Part shown: positions 53,517-61,642 of the stretch, piece by piece
Layout: the number at the start of each line of letters is the position of its first letter
Numbering within the stretch: position 1 is the first letter of the stretch
From: an uncultured Bacilli bacterium
GTDB taxonomy: Bacteria > Bacillota_I > Bacilli_A > RF39 > UBA660
Assembly (NCBI GenBank): GCA_934096265.1
Contig: CAKOLI010000004.1
Span: forward strand, 15,004 to 79,003
Direction of reading: 5' to 3'
Length of the DNA stretch: 64,000 nucleotides
Program-made: the position numbers and the translations under genes
Notes under the pieces: generated by a model
What the model saw: the letters and a program-made list of their open reading frames with translations, nothing else
Told to the model about the DNA's origin: nothing
Databases searched by the model: none

Positions 53517-53585
53517 TGTTCTACCACCTACTATAAGTATAAACTATATTTTGTAATAAAGATAGTACTTGACTATAAATTTGAC

Positions 53586-53612
53586 AAAAAAAATCATAGA
53601 AAATTCTATGAT
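53586..53612 (-). terminator. Terminator after secG
   Basis: On the minus strand ATCATAG and CTATGAT arms are followed by a run of eight T, separating secG from rnr. Confidence 0.75.
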
Positions 53613-53625
53613 ATAAGTAATATTT

Positions 53626-53838
53626 CTATAAAGATAAAAATAAGCATATTACAAAGAAAGCGATACCTACTAACATAGTTAGGTTGCTTATAAATAATTC
53701 CCCACCTCGTTCTTTACGATTTTGGAATAAATCAGAATTGCCTCCTTGGATTATTTGAGAAGCTGCTTCTGCTTTGCTACTTTGTAATAGGACTAATAAA
53801 ATTAATAAAATGGATACAATTATTAATAGTGTTTCCAT
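53626..53838 (-). CDS. secG: Preprotein translocase subunit SecG
   Basis: SecG is a small membrane subunit of the Sec translocase. The 70-residue protein has two membrane helices joined by the conserved loop (VLLQSSKAEAASQIIQGG). The start is the ATG at 53838, with AAGGAGG upstream; an in-frame GTG at 53853 overlaps that site. Its position before rnr is the usual one. Confidence 0.93.
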   Translation of the reverse strand: METLLIIVSILLILLVLLQSSKAEAASQIIQGGNSDLFQNRKERGGELFISNLTMLVGIAFFVICLFLSL

Positions 53839-53932
53839 AGCATCCTCCTTCACTAAACAATATATATTATAGCATATTTTTTACGATTTCAACATAAAAT
53901 TTACAAAACTCTTAGTTTTTATGTAAAAATAG

Positions 53933-53962
53933 TTGACAAATTCAAAAAATATGTGCTATAAT
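53933..53962 (+). promoter_or_regulatory. Promoter of the tRNA-Ala/tRNA-Pro pair
   Basis: TTGACA (53933-53938), an 18-base spacer and TATAAT (53957-53962), with a TGC extended element. Confidence 0.85.
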
Positions 53963-53975
53963 TTTTCTTGTCGAT

Positions 53976-54052
53976 GGGGAATTAGCTCAGTTGGCTAGAG
54001 CATCTGCCTTGCACGCAGAGGGTCAAGGGTTCGAGTCCCTTATTCTCCACCA
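53976..54052 (+). tRNA. tRNA-Ala (TGC)
   Basis: Acceptor GGGGAAT, anticodon loop CTTGCAC, T-loop TTCGAGT, and encoded CCA. Confidence 0.96.
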
Positions 54053-54062
54053 TTTTTTTATT

Positions 54063-54139
54063 CGGAAAGTGGCTCAACTTGGCAGAGCATCTGGTTTGGG
54101 ACCAGAGGGTTGCAGGTTCAAATCCTGTCTTTCCGACCA
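54063..54139 (+). tRNA. tRNA-Pro (TGG)
   Basis: Acceptor CGGAAAG paired with CTTTCCG, anticodon loop TTTGGGA, and encoded CCA. Confidence 0.96.
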
Positions 54140-54151
54140 TTTATGAATTTT

Positions 54152-54176
54152 ACTCCATCTTTTTGGAGTTTTTTTA
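54152..54176 (+). terminator. Terminator after tRNA-Pro
   Basis: ACTCC and GGAGT arms with a T run. Confidence 0.75.
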
Positions 54177-54201
54177 TTGCTGTTTGGAGGAATTTAAATA
54201 T

Positions 54202-54952
54202 ATGGAAATATAATTTGGGATTTAGCGGGTTCTATTTATGAGTATGAGCAAACAAAAAAGGTTAGTCCTGTAATTGTAGATAAATTAATAACAAAAGATT
54301 CTTTTATTAGTGATGATACAATATTAACTGTTGCTATAACAGATGCTATAGTTAATCATAGGGAATATGGATTAAAGTATGAAGACTTTGTTAAGCCTAG
54401 TATGCCTTATTTTGAAAAGACTTTTTCGCCTGGTTTTATAAAATGGGGGGCACGGTAGTTCTTTTCTCACAAAGTTGTGGAAATGGTGATATGATGAGAA
54501 TGGCTCCTGTAGAGTATTTATTTAATACATTTGATGAAATTGAAGAACAATGCCGACTAGTGACTATGCCTTCTCATAATAGTAAGGAGGCTATAGATTG
54601 TGCTACTCTTGTTGCAAAGATAATTCTTTTGGCTAGAAAGGGATATTCAAAAGAAGATATTATACATAAACTAAATATTGTACTGTGTGAAAAAGAGATT
54701 AAACAATTTAACTATACTTGTTCTTCTACAATAGATGTTTGTTTGTATGCATTATTTACTACTGATAGTTTTGATTCTGCTAATTTGAAGGTGTTATCAT
54801 ATGGAGGAGATGTTGATACTAATGCATATATTGTCGGTGGAATGGTAGAAGCAATGTATGGAATAGATGAGCAATATATAAAGAAAGTTAATAAAATAAT
54901 ACCAGAAGAGTTTAAAAAAGTACTTAAAAGAGTGTATAAATGTTTAAAATAA
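54202..54952 (+). pseudogene. Broken ADP-ribosylglycohydrolase (DraG-like)
   Basis: Three frames together spell an ADP-ribosylglycohydrolase, an enzyme that removes ADP-ribose from proteins. The ATG at 54202 (after GGAGG) meets a stop after three codons. A shifted frame gives IIWDLAGSIYEYEQ, SFISDDTILTVAITDAI with the metal-binding SDDT motif, and FEKTFSPGFIKW, ending at a stop near 54458. The third frame (from about 54443) continues SQSCGNGDMMRMAPVEYLF to GGDVDTNAYIVGGMVEA at 54952. At least two indels break it. The last 169 codons are still open and could make a fragment. Confidence 0.8.
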
Positions 54953-55040
54953 TTTTTATGTAATAGTGATTGTTTTTTGTTATTTTTATTTTCTTTTATA
55001 ATTTTTTATGTTACAATCTTAGTATAAGGTGGTGGCAATA

Positions 55041-55133
55041 ATGAATAATAAAAATAATACAGGTAATATTGGTCTTAGAGCAATTTGCATATTGTTAGTT
55101 ATTTCGCTTATAGTGCTATTTGTATTAATTTAG
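55041..55133 (+). CDS. 30-residue single-pass membrane peptide
   Basis: A small open frame with the good ribosome site AAGGTGG and a possible extended -10 (TGTTACAAT) upstream. Residues 1-10 are polar Asn/Lys-rich, and residues 11-30 form one hydrophobic helix (LRAICILLVISLIVLFVLI). It lies 18 bases before a lipoprotein gene and may share its transcript. No family is recognised. Confidence 0.5.
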   Translation: MNNKNNTGNIGLRAICILLVISLIVLFVLI

Positions 55134-55151
55134 TTAATAAGGAGGGACATC

Positions 55152-55526
55152 ATGAGAAGATATGTTTTAGTGCTTGGGTTAATTTTTGTATTATGTGGGT
55201 GTGGTAGTAGGAATAATGAATCTGTTTTAAATGATAATGATAAGGTTATTAATAATGAACCTATTTTAAATTGTCATATAGACGCTATTGATGATAGTAA
55301 TGTATGTAGTGTATATTTTGATAATGGGCTTGTTAGTAAGATTGTGTTTACTAGTTTATATAGTTCTACTTCCAAGCTTAATGAGGCTAAGGAGGTTTTG
55401 GAGGCTTCTTTTGGAGAAGTAGTGGTTAACAATATGGAGATTAGTTTAGAGATAGATAGTTCTAATGATAAGTATTTAGAGTATATAGGGATGGATAGAG
55501 AAAGTATCGGATATATATGTAGATAA
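55152..55526 (+). CDS. Small secreted lipoprotein, unknown
   Basis: The 124-residue protein has a signal peptide ending in a lipobox (VLCGC, lipidation at Cys17) and a mature domain of about 105 residues with an alpha/beta pattern and four more cysteines. No family is recognised. Its size and Cys pattern recall the membrane-anchored protein at 15269. A strong ribosome site (AAGGAGGGA) precedes it. Confidence 0.65.
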   Translation: MRRYVLVLGLIFVLCGCGSRNNESVLNDNDKVINNEPILNCHIDAIDDSNVCSVYFDNGLVSKIVFTSLYSSTSKLNEAKEVLEASFGEVVVNNMEISLEIDSSNDKYLEYIGMDRESIGYICR

Positions 55527-55559
55527 TTAAATATTATCTAGGTTTTCCGATACTTTTTT
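55502..55559 (+). terminator. Long-armed terminator between the lipoprotein gene and sodA
   Basis: AAGTATCGG (55502-55510) and CCGATACTT (55547-55555) pair across both stop codons, followed by a T run. Confidence 0.55.
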
Positions 55560-56126
55560 ATAATCTATTATATTAAAGAAGTTATTTATATAGCTTGCAC
55601 GATCGTTTTTGTATTGTAAGTAGTATGCATGTTCCCAGAGATCTAAAGCCATTATGGGGATTAAATTATATGAATATGGAGTGTCTTGATTAGAGGTAGA
55701 TATTATTAGGAGGCGGTTATTTCTATCTATGCATAGAAAGGTATAGCCACTTCCTTTTAGGTTATTCGCAGTTTGAATAAATTCATTTTTAAAATTATCG
55801 TAGGTTCCATATTCTTTTTCTATTTTAGTTAAAAGTGAACCTGTCGGGTAGGTGTTTTTGTTGTTACTCATGTTGGTAAAGTATAACTCATGATTTAGAA
55901 CGGCTCCTAGGTTATAGAGTATGTCTGCTCTTTTATTTAAATCAAATATATCTATATGTTTTACTAATTCTTCTTTAGAGTAACGATAGTCATAGTTTTG
56001 GCTATTTAATAGTTCGTTTAATTTATTTAAATAGTTTAAATAGTGCTTGTTATAATGAATATTTATTGTTTGTCTATCTATATATGGGTGTAGTGTTTCA
56101 TAATTTATTGGTACTTGTTTATACAT
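55527..56126 (-). CDS. sodA: Fe/Mn-type superoxide dismutase
   Basis: The enzyme converts superoxide to hydrogen peroxide, which rubrerythrin could then remove. The 199-residue protein has all four expected metal ligands: His24 (INIHYNKH), His79 (NHELYF), Asp162 and His166 (LDLWEHAYYLQY). Several usually conserved aromatic positions are changed (SGYTFLCID instead of SGWxWL), so it is diverged. The metal cannot be told from the sequence. Confidence 0.88.
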   Translation of the reverse strand: MYKQVPINYETLHPYIDRQTINIHYNKHYLNYLNKLNELLNSQNYDYRYSKEELVKHIDIFDLNKRADILYNLGAVLNHELYFTNMSNNKNTYPTGSLLTKIEKEYGTYDNFKNEFIQTANNLKGSGYTFLCIDRNNRLLIISTSNQDTPYSYNLIPIMALDLWEHAYYLQYKNDRASYINNFFNIIDYKKVSENLDNI

Positions 56127-56158
56127 GCTTAATCACCAATAAATTATATGTAAGAGGA

Positions 56159-56935
56159 TTATTTATTAGAATTATTTTTATTTAGGTAGTAGATAGATAA
56201 GGATATTAGTAAGCCTCCTATGATGTTACCTAAGGTTACTGGAAGGAGATTTTTTGTAAATATGTTTTGTAGGGTAATAATATCTATGTTTGTTTTTGAT
56301 GGTAATACTTTTAGTATTTTTAATAAGTAAGATATGTTTAGATGATACATGTTTGCAACGCTGTGTTCTAATCCTATTACTACAAAGATGAATATCGGTA
56401 AGTATGCTAGGATTATTTTGGATGTGTCATCTTTGGAGGTTGTTGATAGGTATACCGCGGATACTACTAGGATGTTACACATAATACCTAGTGTAAGTGC
56501 CTCTTGGAATGGGATGATAAGTTTGTTAGAAGCTATTTTAAAGATAGTATCTTGATATGTGGTAGCAAGAGGGGTGTATGTTATTAATAGGGCTATTAAT
56601 AAGGTGCCTAAGTAGTTACCTAGGTATACTAATAGAAGGTTTATAAGCATTTGTTTTAGCTTTATTTTTTTATCTATGAGAGGTATTATTAAGAGAATGT
56701 TGCCTGTAAATAGTTCTGTTTTAAACATGATTATTAGGATTAATCCTATAGGAAATACTAATCCTGATAGGAGTTTTGCAATGCTAGGGTTTGTTATGTG
56801 GGATGATAATATCATCATAGCAATAGATGCAAATGATAAGAATACACCAGATAATATGGCACTTATTAGTACTTTGGAATAGGGTCTATTTATTTTAGAT
56901 ATTCCTAAATCTATGTATGTATTTAATCTATTCAT
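56159..56935 (-). CDS. Formate/nitrite family channel (FNT)
   Basis: The 258-residue membrane protein has six helices and the family motif GLEHSVANMYHL with the central His. The FKTELFTGNILLI region matches the first re-entrant half. FNT channels carry formate, nitrite or hydrosulfide; with a pyruvate-oxidising anaerobe, formate export or uptake is plausible but not shown. Single gene. Confidence 0.88.
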   Translation of the reverse strand: MNRLNTYIDLGISKINRPYSKVLISAILSGVFLSFASIAMMILSSHITNPSIAKLLSGLVFPIGLILIIMFKTELFTGNILLIIPLIDKKIKLKQMLINLLLVYLGNYLGTLLIALLITYTPLATTYQDTIFKIASNKLIIPFQEALTLGIMCNILVVSAVYLSTTSKDDTSKIILAYLPIFIFVVIGLEHSVANMYHLNISYLLKILKVLPSKTNIDIITLQNIFTKNLLPVTLGNIIGGLLISLSIYYLNKNNSNK

Positions 56936-57002
56936 ACTGCCACATCCTTTTATATTAGAATATCAAAGATATATAGAGGTGTCAAGCATATAATGAGATT
57001 AT

Positions 57003-57782
57003 TTATGAGCCTGTACTGTTATAGTGTTTAAGGCCTAATTTGAAGGCAAGAAGGCATGGTATTAGGTAGATAAATACTAATAACGGGGATAATAAGTATA
57101 ATATGTTATCTGATTTATTTAATAGGTATAGTAATGGATAATAGTTAACTGAGGCATATGGTATTATGAAGCTAAATATGAATATGAAGCTTTTTTTAAA
57201 TATACCTATAGGGTATTGAGCCATATGTTTACCTCCATCAGTAAGAACGTTTTTTACTTCTAGGCCATTTACTGTTATAAAGCAATAAGACGCCATTAAG
57301 AGAAATAAGCCAAAGAATAAGATAATGGATGATATAAGCATAAGTATAAGTATTAGTAGGTTAACAAGATTAATTGGAATATTTAGTTTATTGACTGATA
57401 TTATTAATATTATTATGGCTTGGATTAGTCTTGATAGTTTGATGAAGTCTACTTCTTCATATATTACTTGGAATAGTATATTTCTAGGTCTTACTAGTAA
57501 TCTATCTAGGGAGCCATCTATAATTAATTTTTCAAACTTGTCTATTCCTTTAAAGAATGTTTCGTTAAAAGCAAAGCCAAAGTGAATTATAGAAAAGCAG
57601 AGAAGAATTTCATATAGTGTATAGCCTTTAATATTATTAAATTTTTGGAATAGAGTAATAGTCATAAAATAGTAGGTAAAGAAGATGCCTATTTGACTGA
57701 TAAAACTTAGAATAAATGATGTTTTATATTCTAATTGAGATTTTATTTGTAGTTTTATACTTTCTATGTAGAGTTTAACCAC
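57003..57782 (-). CDS. ABC-2 type transporter permease (DUF990-like), subunit 2
   Basis: A 259-residue membrane protein with about six helices. FDKLIIDGSLDRLLVRPRN-like spelling around residues 85-100 (FEKLIIDGSLDRLLVRPRN) is characteristic of the ABC-2 DUF990 group. It overlaps the second permease by 8 bases and would form a heterodimeric channel with it. The cargo is unknown. Confidence 0.85.
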   Translation of the reverse strand: MVKLYIESIKLQIKSQLEYKTSFILSFISQIGIFFTYYFMTITLFQKFNNIKGYTLYEILLCFSIIHFGFAFNETFFKGIDKFEKLIIDGSLDRLLVRPRNILFQVIYEEVDFIKLSRLIQAIIILIISVNKLNIPINLVNLLILILMLISSIILFFGLFLLMASYCFITVNGLEVKNVLTDGGKHMAQYPIGIFKKSFIFIFSFIIPYASVNYYPLLYLLNKSDNILYLLSPLLVFIYLIPCLLAFKLGLKHYNSTGS

Positions 57783-58578
57783 CTTGAATCACCGCCTTTT
57801 TAAGAGCTATATTGGAGATAATATAACCAGTAGTTATTGATATTGTTATCCATATAAATGATATTAGTAACATGGTATATCCTTCTGTAATAGGAATGCT
57901 TCCTGAATAAATTCTAAAGGGGAAATCTGTGATGTATCTAAAAGGAAGAAGAGAAGATATTTTTTGCATCCAGATTGGGAAAAATGGTATTGGAACGATT
58001 GCTCCCATAAAGAGTTCTGCTATTGTAGAATATAGATTGATAAAGCCTTTTTCATCTAATGTAAAGATGGTAAGGATATGTATAAATAAACACAATGAGG
58101 TAATTAGTAATGATGACAATATTATAGCAAGTATAAATATTTTAAAGTTTTCTAATGATATAGGTAGTGATAAGTGAAAGGGGTATGGTAAAATTAGACC
58201 AAGTATTATTATTGGGCTAAATCTTAAGATGGTTGCTACAATTTTTTTAGATAACATTTTTATATACCACTTAAAATAGAAGTTTTGTGGTCTTATTAGT
58301 TCATAAGCTAGATTACCATTTTTGATTATACTAAGTAATTCATTATCTTTTTCATAAGGATAAATAAGTGCAAAAAAAGCTTGAGTTAACCAGACGTAGG
58401 TAACTATTTCATTAAAGTTCATAGGAAGGTTATCTCCCCCACTTTCATAGAATGCTAGGTATACCATTATAAATATTAAACCAAAGAATATTTGATTAAA
58501 TATACCCGCAATAGCGTCTGTTCTATATTGTAAGTTAGTTATAAATCTTATTTTAAAATAACTTATATATGACTTCAT
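57775..58578 (-). CDS. ABC-2 type transporter permease, subunit 1
   Basis: A 267-residue protein with about six membrane helices. The motif IIKNGNLAYELIRPQNFY corresponds to the same cytoplasmic loop as in the partner permease. It overlaps both neighbours, so ATPase and two permeases form one tight operon of an exporter. Such three-gene exporters often give resistance or export lipids or peptides; the substrate is not evident. Confidence 0.87.
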   Translation of the reverse strand: MKSYISYFKIRFITNLQYRTDAIAGIFNQIFFGLIFIMVYLAFYESGGDNLPMNFNEIVTYVWLTQAFFALIYPYEKDNELLSIIKNGNLAYELIRPQNFYFKWYIKMLSKKIVATILRFSPIIILGLILPYPFHLSLPISLENFKIFILAIILSSLLITSLCLFIHILTIFTLDEKGFINLYSTIAELFMGAIVPIPFFPIWMQKISSLLPFRYITDFPFRIYSGSIPITEGYTMLLISFIWITISITTGYIISNIALKKAVIQGG

Positions 58579-59558
58579 AATTTATAATCCTCATATAGTT
58601 TTAGTATGACATTATCTATATTTTCATTATCTATCTCAATATCATCTATATTATATTTTTTTGTTAGTGTGTTTAGAAAGTCTGATACACTTATAATATT
58701 TGAGTCTATTATAAAGTTATAACTACTATCTTTTTTTGCTTTTTTAACTATTCCTTTTAGTTTGATGTTATTTATTTTTTCTTTGGTATATATTTTTATG
58801 TTTTTATGACTTCCATATTTGGTTTTTAGTTTTTTTAAATTGCCATCATATAGGACTTTACCACTTCCTATTAGGATAATTCTTTTAGCAAGTGACTCTA
58901 TATCTGTCATATCATGAGTAGTTAGTATAACGGTAACTTTTTCTTCTTTGTTAATTTTTTTGATGAAGTTTCTTACTATTTTTTTGCTGATGGCATCTAG
59001 GCCAATGGTGGGTTCATCTAGGAAGAGTATTTTAGGTTTATGAATTAGTGATGCCGCTATTTCGCATCGCATTCTTTCTCCTAGGCTTAGGCTTCTTACT
59101 GGCTTTTTTATTATTTGCTCGATGTTGAGGAGTTTGACTAGATAGTTTTTAGTTTCTTTATACTCTTTATTATCTAGTTTATAAATATCTCTTAGTAAAT
59201 CAAAGGTATCTTCTGCAGGAATATCCCATGCAAGTTGACTTTTTTGTCCAAATACTACTCCTATTTTGGATACGTATTCTTTCCTGTTTTTTATTGGGTT
59301 TAATTTATCTATTATGATAGTTCCACTAGTGGGAGTAAGTATTCCACTTAACATCTTAATAGTAGTACTTTTACCAGCTCCATTAGGGCCAATATAGCCT
59401 ACTATTTCACCTTTTTTAATCTCAAAAGAGATATCCTTTACGGCATCTATATATTGATATTCTCTTTTAAAGAATGACTTTAAAGCAGCACGTATTCCAC
59501 TGTTTCTTTTAGATACTTTAAAGGTTTTGGTTAGGTTTTTTACCTTGATAAATGACAT
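58575..59558 (-). CDS. ABC transporter ATP-binding protein (ABC-2 exporter)
   Basis: The 327-residue ATPase has Walker A GPNGAGKST, the DUF990-associated Q-loop FGQKSQLAWDIP, signature LSLGERMR, Walker B ILFLDEPTIGLD and the switch His in TTHDM. A C-terminal domain of about 90 residues follows. All catalytic positions are intact. It overlaps the permease gene. There is no regulator gene directly next to it. Confidence 0.92.
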   Translation of the reverse strand: MSFIKVKNLTKTFKVSKRNSGIRAALKSFFKREYQYIDAVKDISFEIKKGEIVGYIGPNGAGKSTTIKMLSGILTPTSGTIIIDKLNPIKNRKEYVSKIGVVFGQKSQLAWDIPAEDTFDLLRDIYKLDNKEYKETKNYLVKLLNIEQIIKKPVRSLSLGERMRCEIAASLIHKPKILFLDEPTIGLDAISKKIVRNFIKKINKEEKVTVILTTHDMTDIESLAKRIILIGSGKVLYDGNLKKLKTKYGSHKNIKIYTKEKINNIKLKGIVKKAKKDSSYNFIIDSNIISVSDFLNTLTKKYNIDDIEIDNENIDNVILKLYEDYKL

Positions 59559-59583
59559 TTTTTACACTTCCTTTCTAACATAC

Positions 59584-59635
59584 AAAAAAACTACATATTT
59601 TTTATATAGAAATATTCCATACAAAAAAATGTAGT
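59584..59635 (-). terminator. Long hairpin terminator after the glycosyltransferase gene
   Basis: On the minus strand ACTACAT-T6-GTAT pairs with ATAT-A6-TATGTAGT, giving a stem of about 17 bp, followed by seven T. It lies between the glycosyltransferase and the ABC exporter operon. Confidence 0.75.
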
Positions 59636-59694
59636 CTCTTTGCAAACGTCATATTAAGTTTATAATAGTTTTTGTTTATTGTCAATATATTTTA

Positions 59695-60789
59695 TTAATT
59701 ATTTGCAAAAATCTCATATAATGTTAAATTTGTTTTTACTCTTTCATTATCTTTATTTATTTCTAAATATTTTTTAGCATAATATATTGCTTTTTCTAAA
59801 TCATTTAGATAATAATAACTAATACTTAGCAAGTCATATATGTAGTCATTGTTAGTGAATAGTTCGTTTATGTAAGTTTTGTGTTTTTTTTGCTTGGTTA
59901 GAGATAGTTCTAATAAGGTAACTACGGTGCTATAGTTACCTAGACTATATTCTAATAGGGATAGTTCTACTAGTGGTTCTCTTAGGTAAGGAGTTTCCAT
60001 GATGGCTTTACGATACCACATTCTTGATTCTTCTATTCTATTTAGCTTAGCATAGCTTCTTCCTATGTATCTCATTGATGCACTTCTTTCGTCTTTCCAG
60101 GTAGCGGTTTTTAGGTTTAAATGTTTTATTAGGGTGTCTATACATTTATCCCACATCTGGTAGTACATATATTCTCTTCCTAGGTAGTGGAGATTGCGGT
60201 CATCTTCTGGGCTTTCTAATACTGATAATTCTAATAGAGGTAAGTAACTACTTCTACTTTTGGTTTTGTCTGGATAATGTGATAGTGTGATGGTGTCTGT
60301 TGTGACTTTAACTTCGTTATTATCTTTTAAATAGGCTAATACTTCATGTACTGGATGGATCCATTTATAATTATTTCTCGTGTGTATTTTTTCGGTATAG
60401 AAGCTTATGATTGGATTATCATTTTCATCTAAGCTCCAATTGTAGTTATAAGCTAATCTATCAATATTTTTATTCCATATTTTTTCTAATTCTTTCCGCC
60501 AATTAGGTAAGAATACTTCATCTAAGTCAGTGCATACACATATATCTGTATCTGTTGGTACTAATTTGAGAGATTCATTTCTAGCAGTATCAAATCTCCA
60601 TGGTTCTATTTTCTTTGTAGTTACAAATACTCCTTTTTCTTTTAATAGTTCTACTGTATTATCAGTACTTCCTGTATCTAATACATATATCTCATCTGCC
60701 TCACTCATAGATTTTACCCATTTATCTACATATTTACTTTCATTTTTACATATAGCATATACACATACTTTATATTTATGTTTTGGCAC
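59695..60789 (-). CDS. Family 2 glycosyltransferase with C-terminal TPR-like repeats
   Basis: The N-terminal GT-A domain (about 1-200) has AICKNESKYVDKWV, VLDTGSTDNTVELL, a DxD-type CTDLDEVF and KWIHPVHEVLAY. The C-terminal part (about 200-360) consists of tetratricopeptide-like helices. This layout is shared with the SunS-like peptide S-glycosyltransferase group and with many uncharacterised enzymes, so the acceptor may be a peptide or cell-wall polymer. No bacteriocin precursor is visible nearby. It is cytoplasmic, without membrane segments. Confidence 0.85.
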   Translation of the reverse strand: MPKHKYKVCVYAICKNESKYVDKWVKSMSEADEIYVLDTGSTDNTVELLKEKGVFVTTKKIEPWRFDTARNESLKLVPTDTDICVCTDLDEVFLPNWRKELEKIWNKNIDRLAYNYNWSLDENDNPIISFYTEKIHTRNNYKWIHPVHEVLAYLKDNNEVKVTTDTITLSHYPDKTKSRSSYLPLLELSVLESPEDDRNLHYLGREYMYYQMWDKCIDTLIKHLNLKTATWKDERSASMRYIGRSYAKLNRIEESRMWYRKAIMETPYLREPLVELSLLEYSLGNYSTVVTLLELSLTKQKKHKTYINELFTNNDYIYDLLSISYYYLNDLEKAIYYAKKYLEINKDNERVKTNLTLYEIFANN

Positions 60790-60985
60790 GTTATCATCCT
60801 TTCTATAAAGTTTATGTATGTTTTTACATATCTATGTTAGGATTAATTTATTTACATATTTTTCCATAATTTGATGATATTTGTTTGATAATTTATATTT
60901 ATAATTATTAGCATGAGGAGGTGGTATATGAACAGATAGAAATTATTATTAAAACGTGATATACTATAGGTGGAGCGTGATTGAT

Positions 60986-61642
60986 ATGTATAATATAGCA
61001 GTCGTTGAAGATGAGAAGGATCTAAATAATCTTATTAAAATTTATTTAGAGAAAGAAGGCTATAGTGTAACTTCTTTTGTGGATGGAGAGAGTGCTTTAG
61101 AAAATACTGGTGATAATTTTCATCTATGGATTTTAGATATTATGTTAGGAGATGATGTTAGTGGGTATGACATTATAAAGAAGATTCGTGAGAATAATGA
61201 TGTTGTACCAGTTATATTTACTTCAGCGAGAGATAAGGATTTAGATAAAATTATTGGGTTAGAACTTGGTAGTGATGACTATATTACTAAACCATATTCT
61301 CCTAAGGAGTTAGTTCTTCGTGTTAATAATATTATTAAAAGGGTATATAAGAATGATTCTAGTAAGATGTTATGTGATGGTTATTCTATTAATATTGAGA
61401 AGAGAATTGTTACTGATAATGATGTTGAAATTAATCTTACGACACTTGAATTTGATTTACTTAAGATGTTTGTTACTAATAAGAATAAATCTTTTTCACG
61501 AGATGATATCTTAAATAATATATGGGGTTCTAATTATTTTGGAACTGATAGAGTTGTGGATGATTTAGTAAGAAGGCTTAGAAAGAAGATGCCTAGGATT
61601 AATATTAATACGATATATGGATATGGGTATAGGTTGTCATAA
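60986..61642 (+). CDS. OmpR/PhoB-family response regulator
   Basis: The receiver domain (1-115) has the acidic pair EDE at 8-10, the phosphorylated Asp51 (WILDIM) and Lys102 (TKPYSP). The winged-helix output domain follows (about 125-219), with TLEFDLLKMF and a final GYGYRLS. I choose the ATG at 60986, which has AGGTGGAG upstream. The frame can be extended to a GTG at 60956, but without a ribosome site. It overlaps the kinase gene by one base. Confidence 0.93.
   Translation: MYNIAVVEDEKDLNNLIKIYLEKEGYSVTSFVDGESALENTGDNFHLWILDIMLGDDVSGYDIIKKIRENNDVVPVIFTSARDKDLDKIIGLELGSDDYITKPYSPKELVLRVNNIIKRVYKNDSSKMLCDGYSINIEKRIVTDNDVEINLTTLEFDLLKMFVTNKNKSFSRDDILNNIWGSNYFGTDRVVDDLVRRLRKKMPRININTIYGYGYRLS

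Noticed and set aside
54443..54952. Intact 169-residue ADP-ribosylglycohydrolase.
   Set aside because: The family needs the N-terminal SDDT metal site, which lies in another frame upstream; this is part of a broken gene.
59559..59694. Possible small RNA between the glycosyltransferase and the ABC exporter.
   Set aside because: The structure is explained by one long terminator hairpin for the upstream gene; no separate promoter is seen.
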